In this document: positions 53,137 through 61,878 of the stretch, piece after piece
Position numbering within the stretch: the stretch's first letter is position 1
How the letters are laid out: the number at the start of each line of letters is the position of its first letter
Assembly: GCF_041051975.1 (NCBI RefSeq)
Contig: NZ_CP163435.1
Location: 8,524,501 to 8,588,500, forward strand
Source of the DNA: Streptomyces sp. R21
GTDB lineage: Bacteria > Actinomycetota > Actinomycetes > Streptomycetales > Streptomycetaceae
Length of the DNA stretch: 64,000 nucleotides
Reading direction: 5' to 3'
Notes under the pieces: generated by a model
Databases searched by the model: none
What the model was told of the DNA's origin: nothing
What the model saw: only the letters and a program-made list of their open reading frames with translations
Translations under genes and position numbers: made by a program

Positions 53137-53790
53137 TCAACGAGCCCTCCGCACTTCCAGGTTGAAGTCGCCGTGCCCGATCTGCTGGAACAGGCTCAGC
53201 CACAGCGGCAGCACCATCTCCAGACTGCGCGCCGCCTGGATGCCGCCCAGGTCGAGCACTCGGTGCGGGGGCCAGCCGAACTCGCCGAGGAGCGCGGTCA
53301 CCTGGCTCTTGGCGTCCTGGTCGTCGCCGCAGACGAAGATCTGGTGCTCGCCCGGCACCCGCGCCGGGTCCACCATCACCTGGTTGTTGACCGTGTTGAG
53401 CGTCTTCACCACGAGCGCGCGGGGGAAGGCCCGCTGAATCTGCTCGCCCATGCTGTCCGACTCGACGGGCGACAGGCGCAGTTGGCCGTCCTCGAATGCC
53501 ATCGGGTTGGAGACGTCGACGACGATCTTGCCGTCGAGGTGTTCCGCGCCCGCGGCCTCCAGCGCGGGGAGTGCCACCCGCCCGCCCACCGCGTTGACGA
53601 TCACCTCGCCGAAGGCGGCCGCCTCGGCGAACGTGCCATGGCTCGCCCCGGGTCCCGCGTCCGCGGCCCACGCCAGGGCCGCGGCGTTGTCCTTCGTGCG
53701 CGAACCCAGCGACACCTCGTGCCCCAGTTCGACCAGCTTGCCGCCGAGGGTGCGCCCCACCTCGCCGGTGCCCAGCACCGCGTACCGCAT
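53137..53790 (-). CDS. NADPH-dependent F420 reductase family protein
   Basis: A 217-residue Rossmann protein. YAVLGTGEVGRTLGGKLVELGHEVSLGSRT is the dinucleotide-binding loop, and VVKTLNTVNNQVMVDPARV is typical of the F420H2:NADP oxidoreductase-like family. Members reduce or oxidise F420 or other substrates with NADP; the true substrate is unclear. It diverges from the SigJ gene with a 120-base gap. Confidence 0.85.
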   Translation of the reverse strand: MRYAVLGTGEVGRTLGGKLVELGHEVSLGSRTKDNAAALAWAADAGPGASHGTFAEAAAFGEVIVNAVGGRVALPALEAAGAEHLDGKIVVDVSNPMAFEDGQLRLSPVESDSMGEQIQRAFPRALVVKTLNTVNNQVMVDPARVPGEHQIFVCGDDQDAKSQVTALLGEFGWPPHRVLDLGGIQAARSLEMVLPLWLSLFQQIGHGDFNLEVRRAR

Positions 53791-53910
53791 CGTTGACCTC
53801 CACAGCCCAAGCTTTCGCAGCCGCCGACCACCGGCGACCGTGGATCATTCTGCTCCGGGAAGGACCGATTCCGCCTGGACACGGCGGGATGTGTCGGATG
53901 GGATGGGACG

Positions 53911-54798
53911 GTGACGACCGAAACCGCGACCGATGTCTTCGAAGAGCACCGTCCCGTCCTGATGGGCGTCGCCTACCGCATGCTCGGCAGGGTGGCCGAC
54001 GCGGAGGACGTGGTTCAGGAAGCATGGCTGCGCTGGTCCGGCGCCGACCGCAGCGATGTGCGCGAACCGCGCGGCTACCTGGTGCGCATCACCACCCGGC
54101 TCGCCATCGACCGGCTGCGCCATGTCCAGTCCCGCAACGAGGCCTATGTGGGCCCCTGGCTGCCCGAGCCGTACGTCACCGATTACGTGGACACCGTCCC
54201 GGACACCGCCGAGCGGGCCGTCCTCGCCGACTCCGTCTCGCTCGCCGTCCTCGTCGTACTGGAGTCCCTGTCACCGCTGGAGCGCGCGGTCTTCGTCCTC
54301 AGGGAGGCCTTCGGGTACCCGTTCGCGGAGATCGCCGCCACGCTCGACCGCAGCGAGTCGGCCGTACGGCAGCTCGCCGGGCGGGCCCGCAAGCACGTCG
54401 ACGAACGGCGGCCCCGCTACGAGGTCGACCCGGCCGAGCGCCGCGATCTGACCGAGCGGTTCCTCGCGGCGGCGGTCGAGGGTGACCTGGAGGGGCTGAT
54501 GTCCCTGCTCGCCCCGGACGTCCGCCTGGTGGGCGACAGCGGAGGCCTCTCCAAGGCGCCGCTGCGGATCATCGAGTCCGCCGACAAGGTCGGGCGCTTC
54601 GTCTACGGCGCTGCCAAGAAGGGCGGCATCACGGACCCGTCGTTCCGTCTCCTGGAGGTCAACGGCGGCATCGCGCTCCTCGCCCTCTCCGGCGACAAGC
54701 CCGACAGCATCTTCCAACTGGACGTCGTGGACGGGCAGATCCAGTGCATCTACATCATCCGCAACCCGGAGAAGCTCACGTCCCTCATCGCCGACTGA
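53911..54798 (+). CDS. sigJ: ECF sigma factor, SigJ type, with SnoaL-like tail
   Basis: A 295-residue ECF sigma factor. Sigma region 2 is VFEEHRPVLMGVAYRMLGRVADAEDVVQEAWLRW; region 4 is LSPLERAVFVLREAFGYPFAEIAATLDRSESAVRQLAGRAR. The C-terminal SnoaL-like domain (about residues 185-290) is the regulatory tail of the ECF41/SigJ group; its usual DGGGK motif is altered to GDSGGLSK. No anti-sigma gene is adjacent. The GTG start is the only well-placed one. Confidence 0.88.
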   Translation: MTTETATDVFEEHRPVLMGVAYRMLGRVADAEDVVQEAWLRWSGADRSDVREPRGYLVRITTRLAIDRLRHVQSRNEAYVGPWLPEPYVTDYVDTVPDTAERAVLADSVSLAVLVVLESLSPLERAVFVLREAFGYPFAEIAATLDRSESAVRQLAGRARKHVDERRPRYEVDPAERRDLTERFLAAAVEGDLEGLMSLLAPDVRLVGDSGGLSKAPLRIIESADKVGRFVYGAAKKGGITDPSFRLLEVNGGIALLALSGDKPDSIFQLDVVDGQIQCIYIIRNPEKLTSLIAD

Positions 54799-54817
54799 CG
54801 CCCCACGCGCCGACCGG

Positions 54818-54843
54818 AGCCCCCGTTTTCGTGAACGGGGGCT
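54818..54843 (+). terminator. Terminator after the SigJ gene
   Basis: AGCCCCCGTT, loop TTCGTG, AACGGGGGCT: a perfect 10-bp stem 20 bases after the stop codon. Confidence 0.75.
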
Positions 54844-54932
54844 TCGTCGTCATGTCCGGAAGATCGCGTACCGCGAACGTCGTATGAACGCTCCGCCGCA
54901 GCGCGCCCGTGCATTCCACAAGGGATCGAGGA

Positions 54933-54967
54933 TTGGTCTTGACCAAGGGTGGGGGCGGCCCTATGGT
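54933..54967 (+). promoter_or_regulatory. GntR gene promoter overlapped by a dre-like operator
   Basis: TTGACC (54939-54944), 17 bases, TATGGT (54962-54967) is a good HrdB-type promoter. TTGGTCTTGACCAA (54933-54946), a perfect inverted repeat, covers the -35. Its core TGGTCTTGACCA differs at one base from the DasR dre core TGGTCTAGACCA. Either DasR or the downstream GntR protein itself may bind it. Confidence 0.6.
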
Positions 54968-55044
54968 CGCAGGGATAGTGCAGGAACCTTTAATAAACAA
55001 GGGCGCTAAAACGCCGCCGGGCCACGGCGATTGCGGAGGACAGG

Positions 55045-55806
55045 GTGGGGACCCAGCAGCTGGAATCGGTGCCGGAGCCTAAGTACTGGCACCTGAGGAC
55101 CGTGCTCAGTGAGGCATTGGACTCCGAGTTCTCCGTGGGCGAGATCCTGCCCAACGAGCGCGAGCTCGCGGCCCGGTTCGGAGTCGCCAGGGCCACGCTC
55201 CGCCAGGCCCTGGAACAGCTCGAACTGGAAGGACGCCTCCAGCGCAGGCGCGGAGTGGGCACCACGGTCGCCCCGCCGCGCATGGGCGTCGATGTCGGCT
55301 CCGAGCAGCACATGTGGCCGGGCGGGGCGGGCGACGCCTGGCAGCCCGCGGACTGCACCGCGGCGGCGCCGCCCACCGCGGTGGGCGAGGTCCTGGAGAC
55401 CGCCCACGGTGAGCAGGTGCACGTGGTGAAGCGCTCCCGGGTCACCCACGGCCAGCCGGTCGCCGCAGAGCTGCTCTACATCCCGGCGTCCTCGGTGCCC
55501 GACCTCACCGCGATCGACGCACCCTCGGGCGTGGCCCGCGCGCGTGCCGTGCTGCGCGAGCTGGGGCGCCTGGGGCTGGAAGGCCAGGACCGGTCCGTGG
55601 AACTCGGCTCGGCCCGCGCCGACGATGCCAAGGAACTGGACCGCCTCCCCGGAGCGCCCGTCCTCGTCGTCACCACCCGCTTCTTCGCCGAGGGACGCAC
55701 GGCCGCGGTCTCCGTGGCCACCTACCGTGCCGACACCTGCCGGCTGACGTTCGGCGACTCGGGCGGCGTGGAGATCCACCACCACCCGGAGCGCCGCGCT
55801 TCCTGA
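55045..55806 (+). CDS. GntR/HutC family regulator
   Basis: A 253-residue regulator. The winged helix (residues 15-75) has YWHLRTVLSEALDSEFSVGEILPNERELAARFGVARATLRQALEQLELEGRLQRRRGVGT. The C-terminal UTRA domain senses a small molecule (VKRSRVTHGQPVAAELLYIP). The GTG has GGAGGA upstream. A long leader of about 70 bases, with an AT-rich part TTTAATAAAC, lies between promoter and start. It converges on the ROK gene. Confidence 0.9.
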   Translation: MGTQQLESVPEPKYWHLRTVLSEALDSEFSVGEILPNERELAARFGVARATLRQALEQLELEGRLQRRRGVGTTVAPPRMGVDVGSEQHMWPGGAGDAWQPADCTAAAPPTAVGEVLETAHGEQVHVVKRSRVTHGQPVAAELLYIPASSVPDLTAIDAPSGVARARAVLRELGRLGLEGQDRSVELGSARADDAKELDRLPGAPVLVVTTRFFAEGRTAAVSVATYRADTCRLTFGDSGGVEIHHHPERRAS

Positions 55807-55880
55807 GCCCGCACGCCCGGCCGGACTCGGTCCGCTGCCGGTCGCGGTCCGGCTGCCGTTCGCACCACCCGCTCGACGCC

Positions 55881-55908
55881 TCGCGCCCCGGAGACCTCCG
55901 GGGCGCGA
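55881..55908. terminator. Bidirectional terminator between GntR and ROK genes
   Basis: TCGCGCCCCGGAG and CTCCGGGGCGCGA, separated by AC, form a near-perfect 13-bp palindrome (effective loop 4-6 bases) between the convergent genes. Confidence 0.7.
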
Positions 55909-55924
55909 CCGCGTACCGGGGGCC

Positions 55925-57082
55925 TTAGCGGCGCGCGGTCACGGTGCCCTCCACCGCGAACAGCTGCTCCTCCACGTGATCGAGGGCCAGCCGCAAGGCC
56001 CCGGTGGCCACGGCCGCCTCGCCCAGCATGGAGAGGGACACCTTCGGGGGACGGAGGCAGTAGCGCGCCAACTCGCGGCGCAGCGGCTCCAGTACGCCGT
56101 CCAGGCCGGCCGCCCAGCCGCCGATCACGACCAGCTCCGGGTCGAGGGCCAGGACCAGGGCCGCCACGTCGTGCACCAGCCGCTGGATGAAGCGCTCCAC
56201 CGCCGCGCGGGCCCGCTGGTCGCCGTCGCGGGCGAGCGCGAACACCTCGGCGACCGCCTGCTCGTCCAGCGGGTGCAGCGGCTCGTCGGTGGTGGACAGC
56301 AGCGTCTCCGGCGTCACGTCGCGGCCCAGCAGATGGAGGGCGCCGATCTCGCCGGCCGCGCCTCCGTAGCCGCGGTGCAGCCGCCCGCCGATCAGCGCCC
56401 CGGCCCCGGGGCTCAGGCCCGCCAGGACGAACACGACATCGTCGGACTCGGTGGCCGAGCCCTTCCAGTGCTCGGCGACCGCCGCCGCGTTGGCGTCGTT
56501 CTCCACCAGCACCGGGCACTTGAAGGAGCGGCTGAGCCGTTCGCCCAGGTTGAGGCCCGTCCACTCCGGCAGCGCGGTGCCCAGACGTACGGTGCCGTCC
56601 GCCTCGACGATGCCGGGGCTGCCCACGCCGACCGCGCGCAGGGAACTGCGGGCCACACCCGCCCGGCGCAGCAACTCGGCGACCGCCGTGCGCAGCCGCT
56701 CCAGCCGCTCGTCCGCGGGCGCGGTCTCGTCGACGTCCTTGGACACGGCGCCCAGCACCTTGCCGTCCAGGTCGGCGAGGAGCGCGGCGACGCGGTGCGG
56801 GCCGATCTCCAGACCCAGCAGATGGCCCGCCTCGGCCCGGAACCGGAACCTTCGCGCCGGGCGGCCCTGGCGTCGGGCCGCGCCCTCCTCGGCCGCCTTC
56901 TCGACGACCAGCCCGTTCTCGATCAACCCCTCGACGACGCCCTCGACGGTGGGCCGGGACAGCCCGGTCACCCGGGTGATCTCGGTGAGTGTCGCGCAGT
57001 CCGTGGCACGCAGCGCGTGCAGCACCACCGCGGAATTGATCCTTCGCAGCAGAGAGGGGTCCCCGCCGGTCAACCGCCCCAA
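55925..57082 (-). CDS. ROK family regulator lacking the zinc motif
   Basis: A 385-residue ROK protein. The N-terminal HTH is HALRATDCATLTEITRVTGLSRPTVEGVVEGLIENGLVV. The ASKHA core follows with VENDANAAAVAEHWKG and GAAGEIGAL. The CxCGxxGC zinc motif that normally follows GGAAGEIGH is missing, and the phosphate loop DIGGTK is changed to EIGPHR. It is therefore a repressor-type ROK unlikely to phosphorylate sugar. The start is TTG at 57082 with GGGAGG 8 bases upstream. Confidence 0.85.
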   Translation of the reverse strand: MGRLTGGDPSLLRRINSAVVLHALRATDCATLTEITRVTGLSRPTVEGVVEGLIENGLVVEKAAEEGAARRQGRPARRFRFRAEAGHLLGLEIGPHRVAALLADLDGKVLGAVSKDVDETAPADERLERLRTAVAELLRRAGVARSSLRAVGVGSPGIVEADGTVRLGTALPEWTGLNLGERLSRSFKCPVLVENDANAAAVAEHWKGSATESDDVVFVLAGLSPGAGALIGGRLHRGYGGAAGEIGALHLLGRDVTPETLLSTTDEPLHPLDEQAVAEVFALARDGDQRARAAVERFIQRLVHDVAALVLALDPELVVIGGWAAGLDGVLEPLRRELARYCLRPPKVSLSMLGEAAVATGALRLALDHVEEQLFAVEGTVTARR

Positions 57083-57182
57083 CGTCCGTCCTCCCAGCTC
57101 GTGCGCGTGTTGGCCGGATCGTACTCGGCGCGGCGGGCTCCGGCGAGTGCCGGGACCCCCCTTTGCTACCGACGGGTCGGAA

Positions 57183-57845
57183 TCAGCCCGGCGCGACGAA
57201 CCCGGACTCGTACGCCGCGATCACCGCCTGCGTGCGATCCCGCGCCCCCAGCTTCGCCAGCACGCCGCTGACATGCGACTTCACGGTCTCGGTGCCGACG
57301 ACCAGCTGAGCGGCGATCTCCGCGTTCGACAGCCCGCGCGCCATCAGCCGCAGCACATCCGCCTCACGCTCGGTCAGCGCGGCCCGCTCCATGGCGGCCC
57401 GTGCCGCCCGATTCCCGCCACTCTCGCCGTACTCGGCGGCCAGCTGCCGCACCGAAGCGGGGAACAGCAGCGACTCTCCCTCGGCCACCAGCCGCACTGC
57501 GTGCACGATCTCGGCCGGCCGCGCCCGCTTCAGCAGGAACCCGTCGGCACCCGCGCGCAGCGCCTCGTAGACGTATTCGTCGTTCTCGAACGTCGTCACC
57601 ACGAGGATCTTCGGCGGATCGTCCACCGTGCGCAGCACCGCGCGGGTGGCCTCGATACCGTCCATCAGCGGCATCCGGACGTCCATGGCGACGACGTCCG
57701 GCCGCAGCTGCCGCACCAGCGGGATCACCGCGGCCCCGTCCGCCGCCTCCCCGACGACCTCGATGTCGGGCTGCGCCTGCAGAACAGCGCGCAGACCCGC
57801 CCGTACGAGGGGTTCGTCGTCGACGAGAAGAACGGTGACCGGCAT
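57183..57845 (-). CDS. NarL/LuxR-type response regulator
   Basis: A 220-residue response regulator. The receiver has acidic pair Asp9/Asp10, phospho-acceptor Asp55 (AMDVRMPLMDG) and the LLKRA lysine. The LuxR HTH (about residues 150-212) is LTEREADVLRLMARGLSNAEIAAQLVVGTETVKSHVSGVLAKL. It lies 14 bases after the kinase gene in the same direction, so they form one two-component system. Confidence 0.93.
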   Translation of the reverse strand: MPVTVLLVDDEPLVRAGLRAVLQAQPDIEVVGEAADGAAVIPLVRQLRPDVVAMDVRMPLMDGIEATRAVLRTVDDPPKILVVTTFENDEYVYEALRAGADGFLLKRARPAEIVHAVRLVAEGESLLFPASVRQLAAEYGESGGNRAARAAMERAALTEREADVLRLMARGLSNAEIAAQLVVGTETVKSHVSGVLAKLGARDRTQAVIAAYESGFVAPG

Positions 57846-57859
57846 CCGGCCAGCGTAGA

Positions 57860-59023
57860 TCAGCGCAACGGCAGCTCGACGTGCACCTGCCAGTCGCCCG
57901 CGTCGGGGCCCGTGTGCGCCCGGCCGCCGAGCAGCGCCGCACGCTCCCGGATGCCTCGCAGGCCGCTGCCCCGGCCGGGACCGGGTATCTGCGCCGTCAG
58001 CGGATTGCGGACCTCCAGACCGAGCGTGCCCTCGCCAACCGCGACGCGGACCTGAACCGGGACGCTCCCCGCGTGCCGGAGCACATTGGTCAGCGACTCC
58101 TGGAGGATGCGATAGCCCTCGCGGGAGACGGGTCCGGGCACGGTCTCCAGGGCGCCCGTCACTTCGGCGTCCACCTTCGCTCCGGAGCCGCGCGCCGACT
58201 CCAGGAGCCGGTCCGCCTCGGCGAGCGTCGGACGGCTGCTCACCGGACGCGCCTGCTCGCGCAGCACGGCGAGCACCCGCTCCAGATCCTCCAGGGCAGC
58301 CCGGCCGGTCTCCTCGATGGCTCCCAGGGCGCGATCGGTGAACTCCGGATCGCCGGCCGCCCGCGCCGCCCCCGCCTGCACCACCGCCACAGTCAGCGCA
58401 TGGCCGATGGAGTCGTGCAGCTCCCGGGCGATGCGGTTGCGCTCCAAGAGCTGCTCGGTGCGCTCCTCCAGCGCGGTGAGCCGCTCGGCCGCCGACGGAC
58501 CCAGCAACCGGCGCGCGATCGCCGTTGCCAACTCGCCGAGCCCGACGATCCCGCCGTACAGCGCGAGCAGGGGCAGCGGTACCAACAGCGCGTACGCCCA
58601 GTGCGGCTGCGACACCGTCATGACCGGGCTGTCGACCGGAGTGAAGCCCGACGCGGCCCTGACCAGATCGACGGTGACGACCGGGAGCCAGACGCAGACG
58701 ACCAGGGCCAACGCGCTCAGCACCGCGCGTACTTCGAGCCACGCGACCGTCCGGAACCGGTCCCGCCAGGTGGCCGACGGCGAGACGGCGATCGCCGCGT
58801 CCGGGTCGCCCCGCTCGCCCGGAGTCAGCAGCAACTGCGCCTGCACACCCTCACCCATCCGCACCGCGGGAATCAGCCCCAGCGGAACCAGCACCAACGC
58901 GGGCACCCACCAGTGCTCCATGTCGATGAAGAGCCACACGCTCTCGAACAGCATCGGCACCCACAGGTGCAGCAAGCGTGTGTATGTCGTCCCCCGGAAC
59001 AGCGGGCGCAGAAAGCGTGCCAT
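57860..59023 (-). CDS. Two-component sensor histidine kinase
   Basis: A 387-residue HisKA_3 kinase. Four hydrophobic segments occupy residues 15-170, a coiled linker follows, then the dimerization motif RIARELHDSIGHALTVAVVQ with phospho-acceptor His203. The ATPase domain has LQESLTNVLRHAG (N box) and GSGLRGIRERAALLGG (G box). The paired regulator is downstream and an ABC exporter is divergent, the usual layout for systems controlling a drug or lipid exporter. Confidence 0.92.
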   Translation of the reverse strand: MARFLRPLFRGTTYTRLLHLWVPMLFESVWLFIDMEHWWVPALVLVPLGLIPAVRMGEGVQAQLLLTPGERGDPDAAIAVSPSATWRDRFRTVAWLEVRAVLSALALVVCVWLPVVTVDLVRAASGFTPVDSPVMTVSQPHWAYALLVPLPLLALYGGIVGLGELATAIARRLLGPSAAERLTALEERTEQLLERNRIARELHDSIGHALTVAVVQAGAARAAGDPEFTDRALGAIEETGRAALEDLERVLAVLREQARPVSSRPTLAEADRLLESARGSGAKVDAEVTGALETVPGPVSREGYRILQESLTNVLRHAGSVPVQVRVAVGEGTLGLEVRNPLTAQIPGPGRGSGLRGIRERAALLGGRAHTGPDAGDWQVHVELPLR

Positions 59024-59131
59024 TGCGTCATCGTGACAGCCCGCACCGACAACTGGCTTCCCCCGAGCGAGGGAGACGATCTCCACCGGCGGGGGAGGCG
59101 CGCGGCCGGCGCCGGAAGCCAAGCTGAGGCC

Positions 59132-60067
59132 ATGACCAGCATCGACGTCCAAGACCTCACCAAGGAGTACGGCAGCAAGCGGGCCGTGGACCAGCTCACC
59201 TTCCAGGTGCTCCCCGGCCGCGTCACCGGGTTCCTCGGTCCCAACGGCGCCGGAAAGTCCACCACCATGCGGCTCGTGCTCGGCCTGGACCGGCCGACGT
59301 CCGGCACCGCCACCATCGGCGGCCGCCCCTACGTCACCCTGCCCGAACCGCTGCGTCACGTGGGAGCCCTGCTCGACGCCCAGGCCGCACACGGCTCGCG
59401 GACGGCCCGGGACCATCTGCGGGTGCTCGCCGCGAGCAATCGTGTCCCCGAGCGCCGCGTGGACGAGCTGCTGGAGGAGACGGGGCTCGCCTCGGTCGCG
59501 AGGCGGCGGGTGAAGACGTACTCCCTCGGAATGCGCCAGCGCCTCGGCATCGCGGCCGCCCTCCTCGGCGATCCGCCCGTGGTGATGCTGGACGAGCCGT
59601 CCAACGGCCTGGATCCCGAAGGGATCATCTGGATCCGCGAGGTGCTGCGCCGGCTCGCCCGCCAGGGCCGCACGGTGCTGGTCTCCAGCCATCTGATGAA
59701 CGAGACCGCCTCCTTCGCCGACCATCTCGTGGTCCTAGGCCGGGGGCGCCTGCTGGCCGACACACCGATGCGGGAGTTCATCCACGCACGCGTGCAGCCA
59801 CGAGTGCGGGTGCGCAGCACCGACGGCGTGGTCCTCGGCGCACTGCTCGCACAGCACGGCCACGAGGCCGTCGAGGACGGCGACGGACGCTGGATCGTGC
59901 ACCACGCGCGCGTGGAGGACATCGGCCACCTCGTGTCCGGCGCCGCGCTGCCCGTCCTCGAACTGGCCGCGGAGGAAGGCACCTTGGAGCAGGCCTATCT
60001 CGACCTGACCGCCTCCGAGGCCGAGTTCACCGCCACCCCGTCCCCGGCACAGCCTCAGGAGGCCTGA
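59132..60067 (+). CDS. ABC transporter ATP-binding protein
   Basis: A 311-residue ABC ATPase of the exporter (CcmA/DrrA-like) type. Walker A GPNGAGKST lies at residues 36-44, the signature YSLGMRQRLGIAAALL near 135, Walker B VVMLDEPSNGLDPEG near 155. A C-terminal extension follows. It lies 2 bases before the permease gene and diverges from the histidine kinase. Confidence 0.92.
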   Translation: MTSIDVQDLTKEYGSKRAVDQLTFQVLPGRVTGFLGPNGAGKSTTMRLVLGLDRPTSGTATIGGRPYVTLPEPLRHVGALLDAQAAHGSRTARDHLRVLAASNRVPERRVDELLEETGLASVARRRVKTYSLGMRQRLGIAAALLGDPPVVMLDEPSNGLDPEGIIWIREVLRRLARQGRTVLVSSHLMNETASFADHLVVLGRGRLLADTPMREFIHARVQPRVRVRSTDGVVLGALLAQHGHEAVEDGDGRWIVHHARVEDIGHLVSGAALPVLELAAEEGTLEQAYLDLTASEAEFTATPSPAQPQEA

Positions 60068-60069
60068 CC

Positions 60070-60792
60070 ATGCCGTTCGCCCCCGTACTCCAGGCCGAGT
60101 GGATCAAGATCCGTACGCTGCGGTCACTGGTCGCAGGACTGTGCGCCGTCCTCGTCGTCACCGCCGCCTTCTCCGCACTCGCCGGACTCGACACCGGCGG
60201 CGACGAGTTCGACCCGCTGTTCTCGGCGTTCTTCGGCGTCAGCTTCGGGCAGGTCGCGGCGATCGCCTTCGGCGCGACGGCCGTCTCCGGCGAGTTCCAG
60301 GGCGGTGCGCTGCGCCTCTCGCTGGCCGCGGTTCCCCACCGCCGCCAGTGGTTCACGGCCAAGGCGGTGGCGATCGGCGGCCCGGCCCTGATCGTCGGCC
60401 TGCTGACCGGAGGAGTGAGCCTCGCCGTCGGCAAGGCGGTGCTCGGAGCCAAGGCCGACGGGCTGACCTGGGGCGAAGAGGTGCGTGCGGTCGTCGGCTG
60501 CGGTGTCTACCTCGCGCTGATGGCCCTGTTCGCGGCCGGACTCACCGCCCTGCTGCGCAGTGGCGTGGCCACGCTGAGCATCCTCGTGCCCTTCCTCCTG
60601 ATCGTCTCCTTCGTGATCGGGGGAGTGTCGGGCAACGCCGCCGACTTCCTGCCCGACCGGGCGGGGCAGGTGGTGCTCCACCACACGTCCGAGAGCGGCC
60701 TCGGCCCGTGGTCCGGACTGGCGGTGACCGCGGCCTGGGCGCTGGCGGCCCTCCTCGCGGGCGGCTGGAGCGTACGGCGCAGGGACGCCTGA
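60070..60792 (+). CDS. ABC transporter permease
   Basis: A 240-residue ABC-2 type permease with six hydrophobic segments. The N-terminus (VLQAEWIKIRTLRS) is typical of Streptomyces ABC-2 permeases, and ATAVSGEFQGGALRLSLAAVPHRRQWF is the conserved cytoplasmic loop. The start lies 2 bases after the ATPase stop, with AGGAGG overlapping the end of that gene. Confidence 0.88.
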   Translation: MPFAPVLQAEWIKIRTLRSLVAGLCAVLVVTAAFSALAGLDTGGDEFDPLFSAFFGVSFGQVAAIAFGATAVSGEFQGGALRLSLAAVPHRRQWFTAKAVAIGGPALIVGLLTGGVSLAVGKAVLGAKADGLTWGEEVRAVVGCGVYLALMALFAAGLTALLRSGVATLSILVPFLLIVSFVIGGVSGNAADFLPDRAGQVVLHHTSESGLGPWSGLAVTAAWALAALLAGGWSVRRRDA

Positions 60793-60881
60793 CCTCGCGA
60801 AGCCCTGATCCCACCAGGCCCTGACCCCATGACGCCCTGACGCCCCGCCAAATGTCAGTGGCGGCCGGTTTACTGGAACAC

Positions 60882-61325
60882 ATGACCATCGCGCAGCACC
60901 TGGCCACGATCGACCGGCTGTGCTCCCGGGACTTCCCCGCGGAGCCCGGCCGATCGGACGTCGGCACCGGGGGACCCGGCTACCACGTCGCCGAGTTAGC
61001 GACGAGCGACGACTTCTGGGAGGACGACGGCACACGGTGGCAGGCGACGGAGGAACAGTTCGAGGCCGACCGGGACGGACTCTCCGAGCGCCTGACCGAG
61101 CGCTGGGGACACCCACAACGATTCAGCCTGGCCGGCGTCCTCGGCCGGGCGACGGAGGGCGAGGACATACCCGAGCCCTGGGCCGACCTGAGCTCCCACG
61201 TGCCGGACATGCACCTCTGGCAAGAGGACGAGCATGGCCGCTGGGTGGCCCTGGGAGTCTCCCAGTGGGACAAGGAACTGCCGTTCCAACTCCTCGCCGT
61301 GGTCACGGAGATCGACCCGCCGTGA
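60882..61325 (+). CDS. Conserved hypothetical protein
   Basis: A 147-residue acidic soluble protein (many D/E, Trp-rich: DDFWEDDGTRWQ, LWQEDEHGRWVALGVSQWDKELPFQLLAVVTE). No family is recognised. The last segment suggests a beta-sheet core. The ATG of MTIAQHLATIDRLCSRDFP is preferred to one 10 codons earlier. It converges on mug with a 4-base gap. Confidence 0.6.
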   Translation: MTIAQHLATIDRLCSRDFPAEPGRSDVGTGGPGYHVAELATSDDFWEDDGTRWQATEEQFEADRDGLSERLTERWGHPQRFSLAGVLGRATEGEDIPEPWADLSSHVPDMHLWQEDEHGRWVALGVSQWDKELPFQLLAVVTEIDPP

Positions 61326-61329
61326 GCGG

Positions 61330-61878
61330 CTAGTCTTCGGCCGCAGCCGCCCGCAACCGCCCGAACTCCTCCGCCATCGTCGCCGCCGTCCAATGCGCGT
61401 TGAGCCCACTGGGGTTCGGCAGCACCCAGACCCGGGTATCGCCGATCCTCCGTTCCTGCGGGCCGATTTGGGCCTTGCGGTCACCGAAGGCCGCCCGGTA
61501 CGCGGTCACGCCCACGACGGCCAGCCGGCGCGGTCGCAGCCGCTCCACCTTGGCGCTCAGCAGCCGCCCGCCCTCCAGGTACTCCTCGGACGTCAGCTCG
61601 TCGGCACGCGCGGTGGCCCGCGCCACCACGTTCGTGATGCCCAGCCCGTACGACAGCAACTCGCCTTGCTCCGACGGCTTCAGCAGCCGCGGCGTGAACC
61701 CGGACAGGTGCAGCACCGGCCAGAACCGGTTGCCGGGACGGGCGAAGTGGTGGCCGGTGGCCGCCGTCATCAGCCCCGGATTGATGCCGCAGAACAGAAC
61801 GCCGAGGCCGTCCGCGGCGACATCCGGCACGAGCCGGTCGCGGGCGGCCTCCAGGTCCGCGGGGGTGAACCGGGTCAG
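61330..61878 (-). CDS. mug: G/U mismatch-specific DNA glycosylase
   Basis: A 182-residue uracil-DNA glycosylase family 2 protein. LFCGINPGLMTAATGHHFARPGNRFWPVLH is the active-site region with GINPG, and VLPNPSGLNAHW the second motif. It removes U or T from G mismatches. No ATG/GTG precedes the conserved N-terminus TRFTPADLEAARDRLVPD. The CTG at 61878, overlapping the purB TGA as CTGA, fits best; otherwise GTG at 61830 would give 166 residues and drop about 15 conserved positions. Confidence 0.85.
   Translation of the reverse strand: MTRFTPADLEAARDRLVPDVAADGLGVLFCGINPGLMTAATGHHFARPGNRFWPVLHLSGFTPRLLKPSEQGELLSYGLGITNVVARATARADELTSEEYLEGGRLLSAKVERLRPRRLAVVGVTAYRAAFGDRKAQIGPQERRIGDTRVWVLPNPSGLNAHWTAATMAEEFGRLRAAAAED

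Noticed and set aside
57881..59131. Extension of the ABC ATPase frame upstream to 57881
   Set aside because: The upstream part is antisense to the histidine kinase; the conserved ATPase starts at MTSIDVQDLTKEYG (59132).
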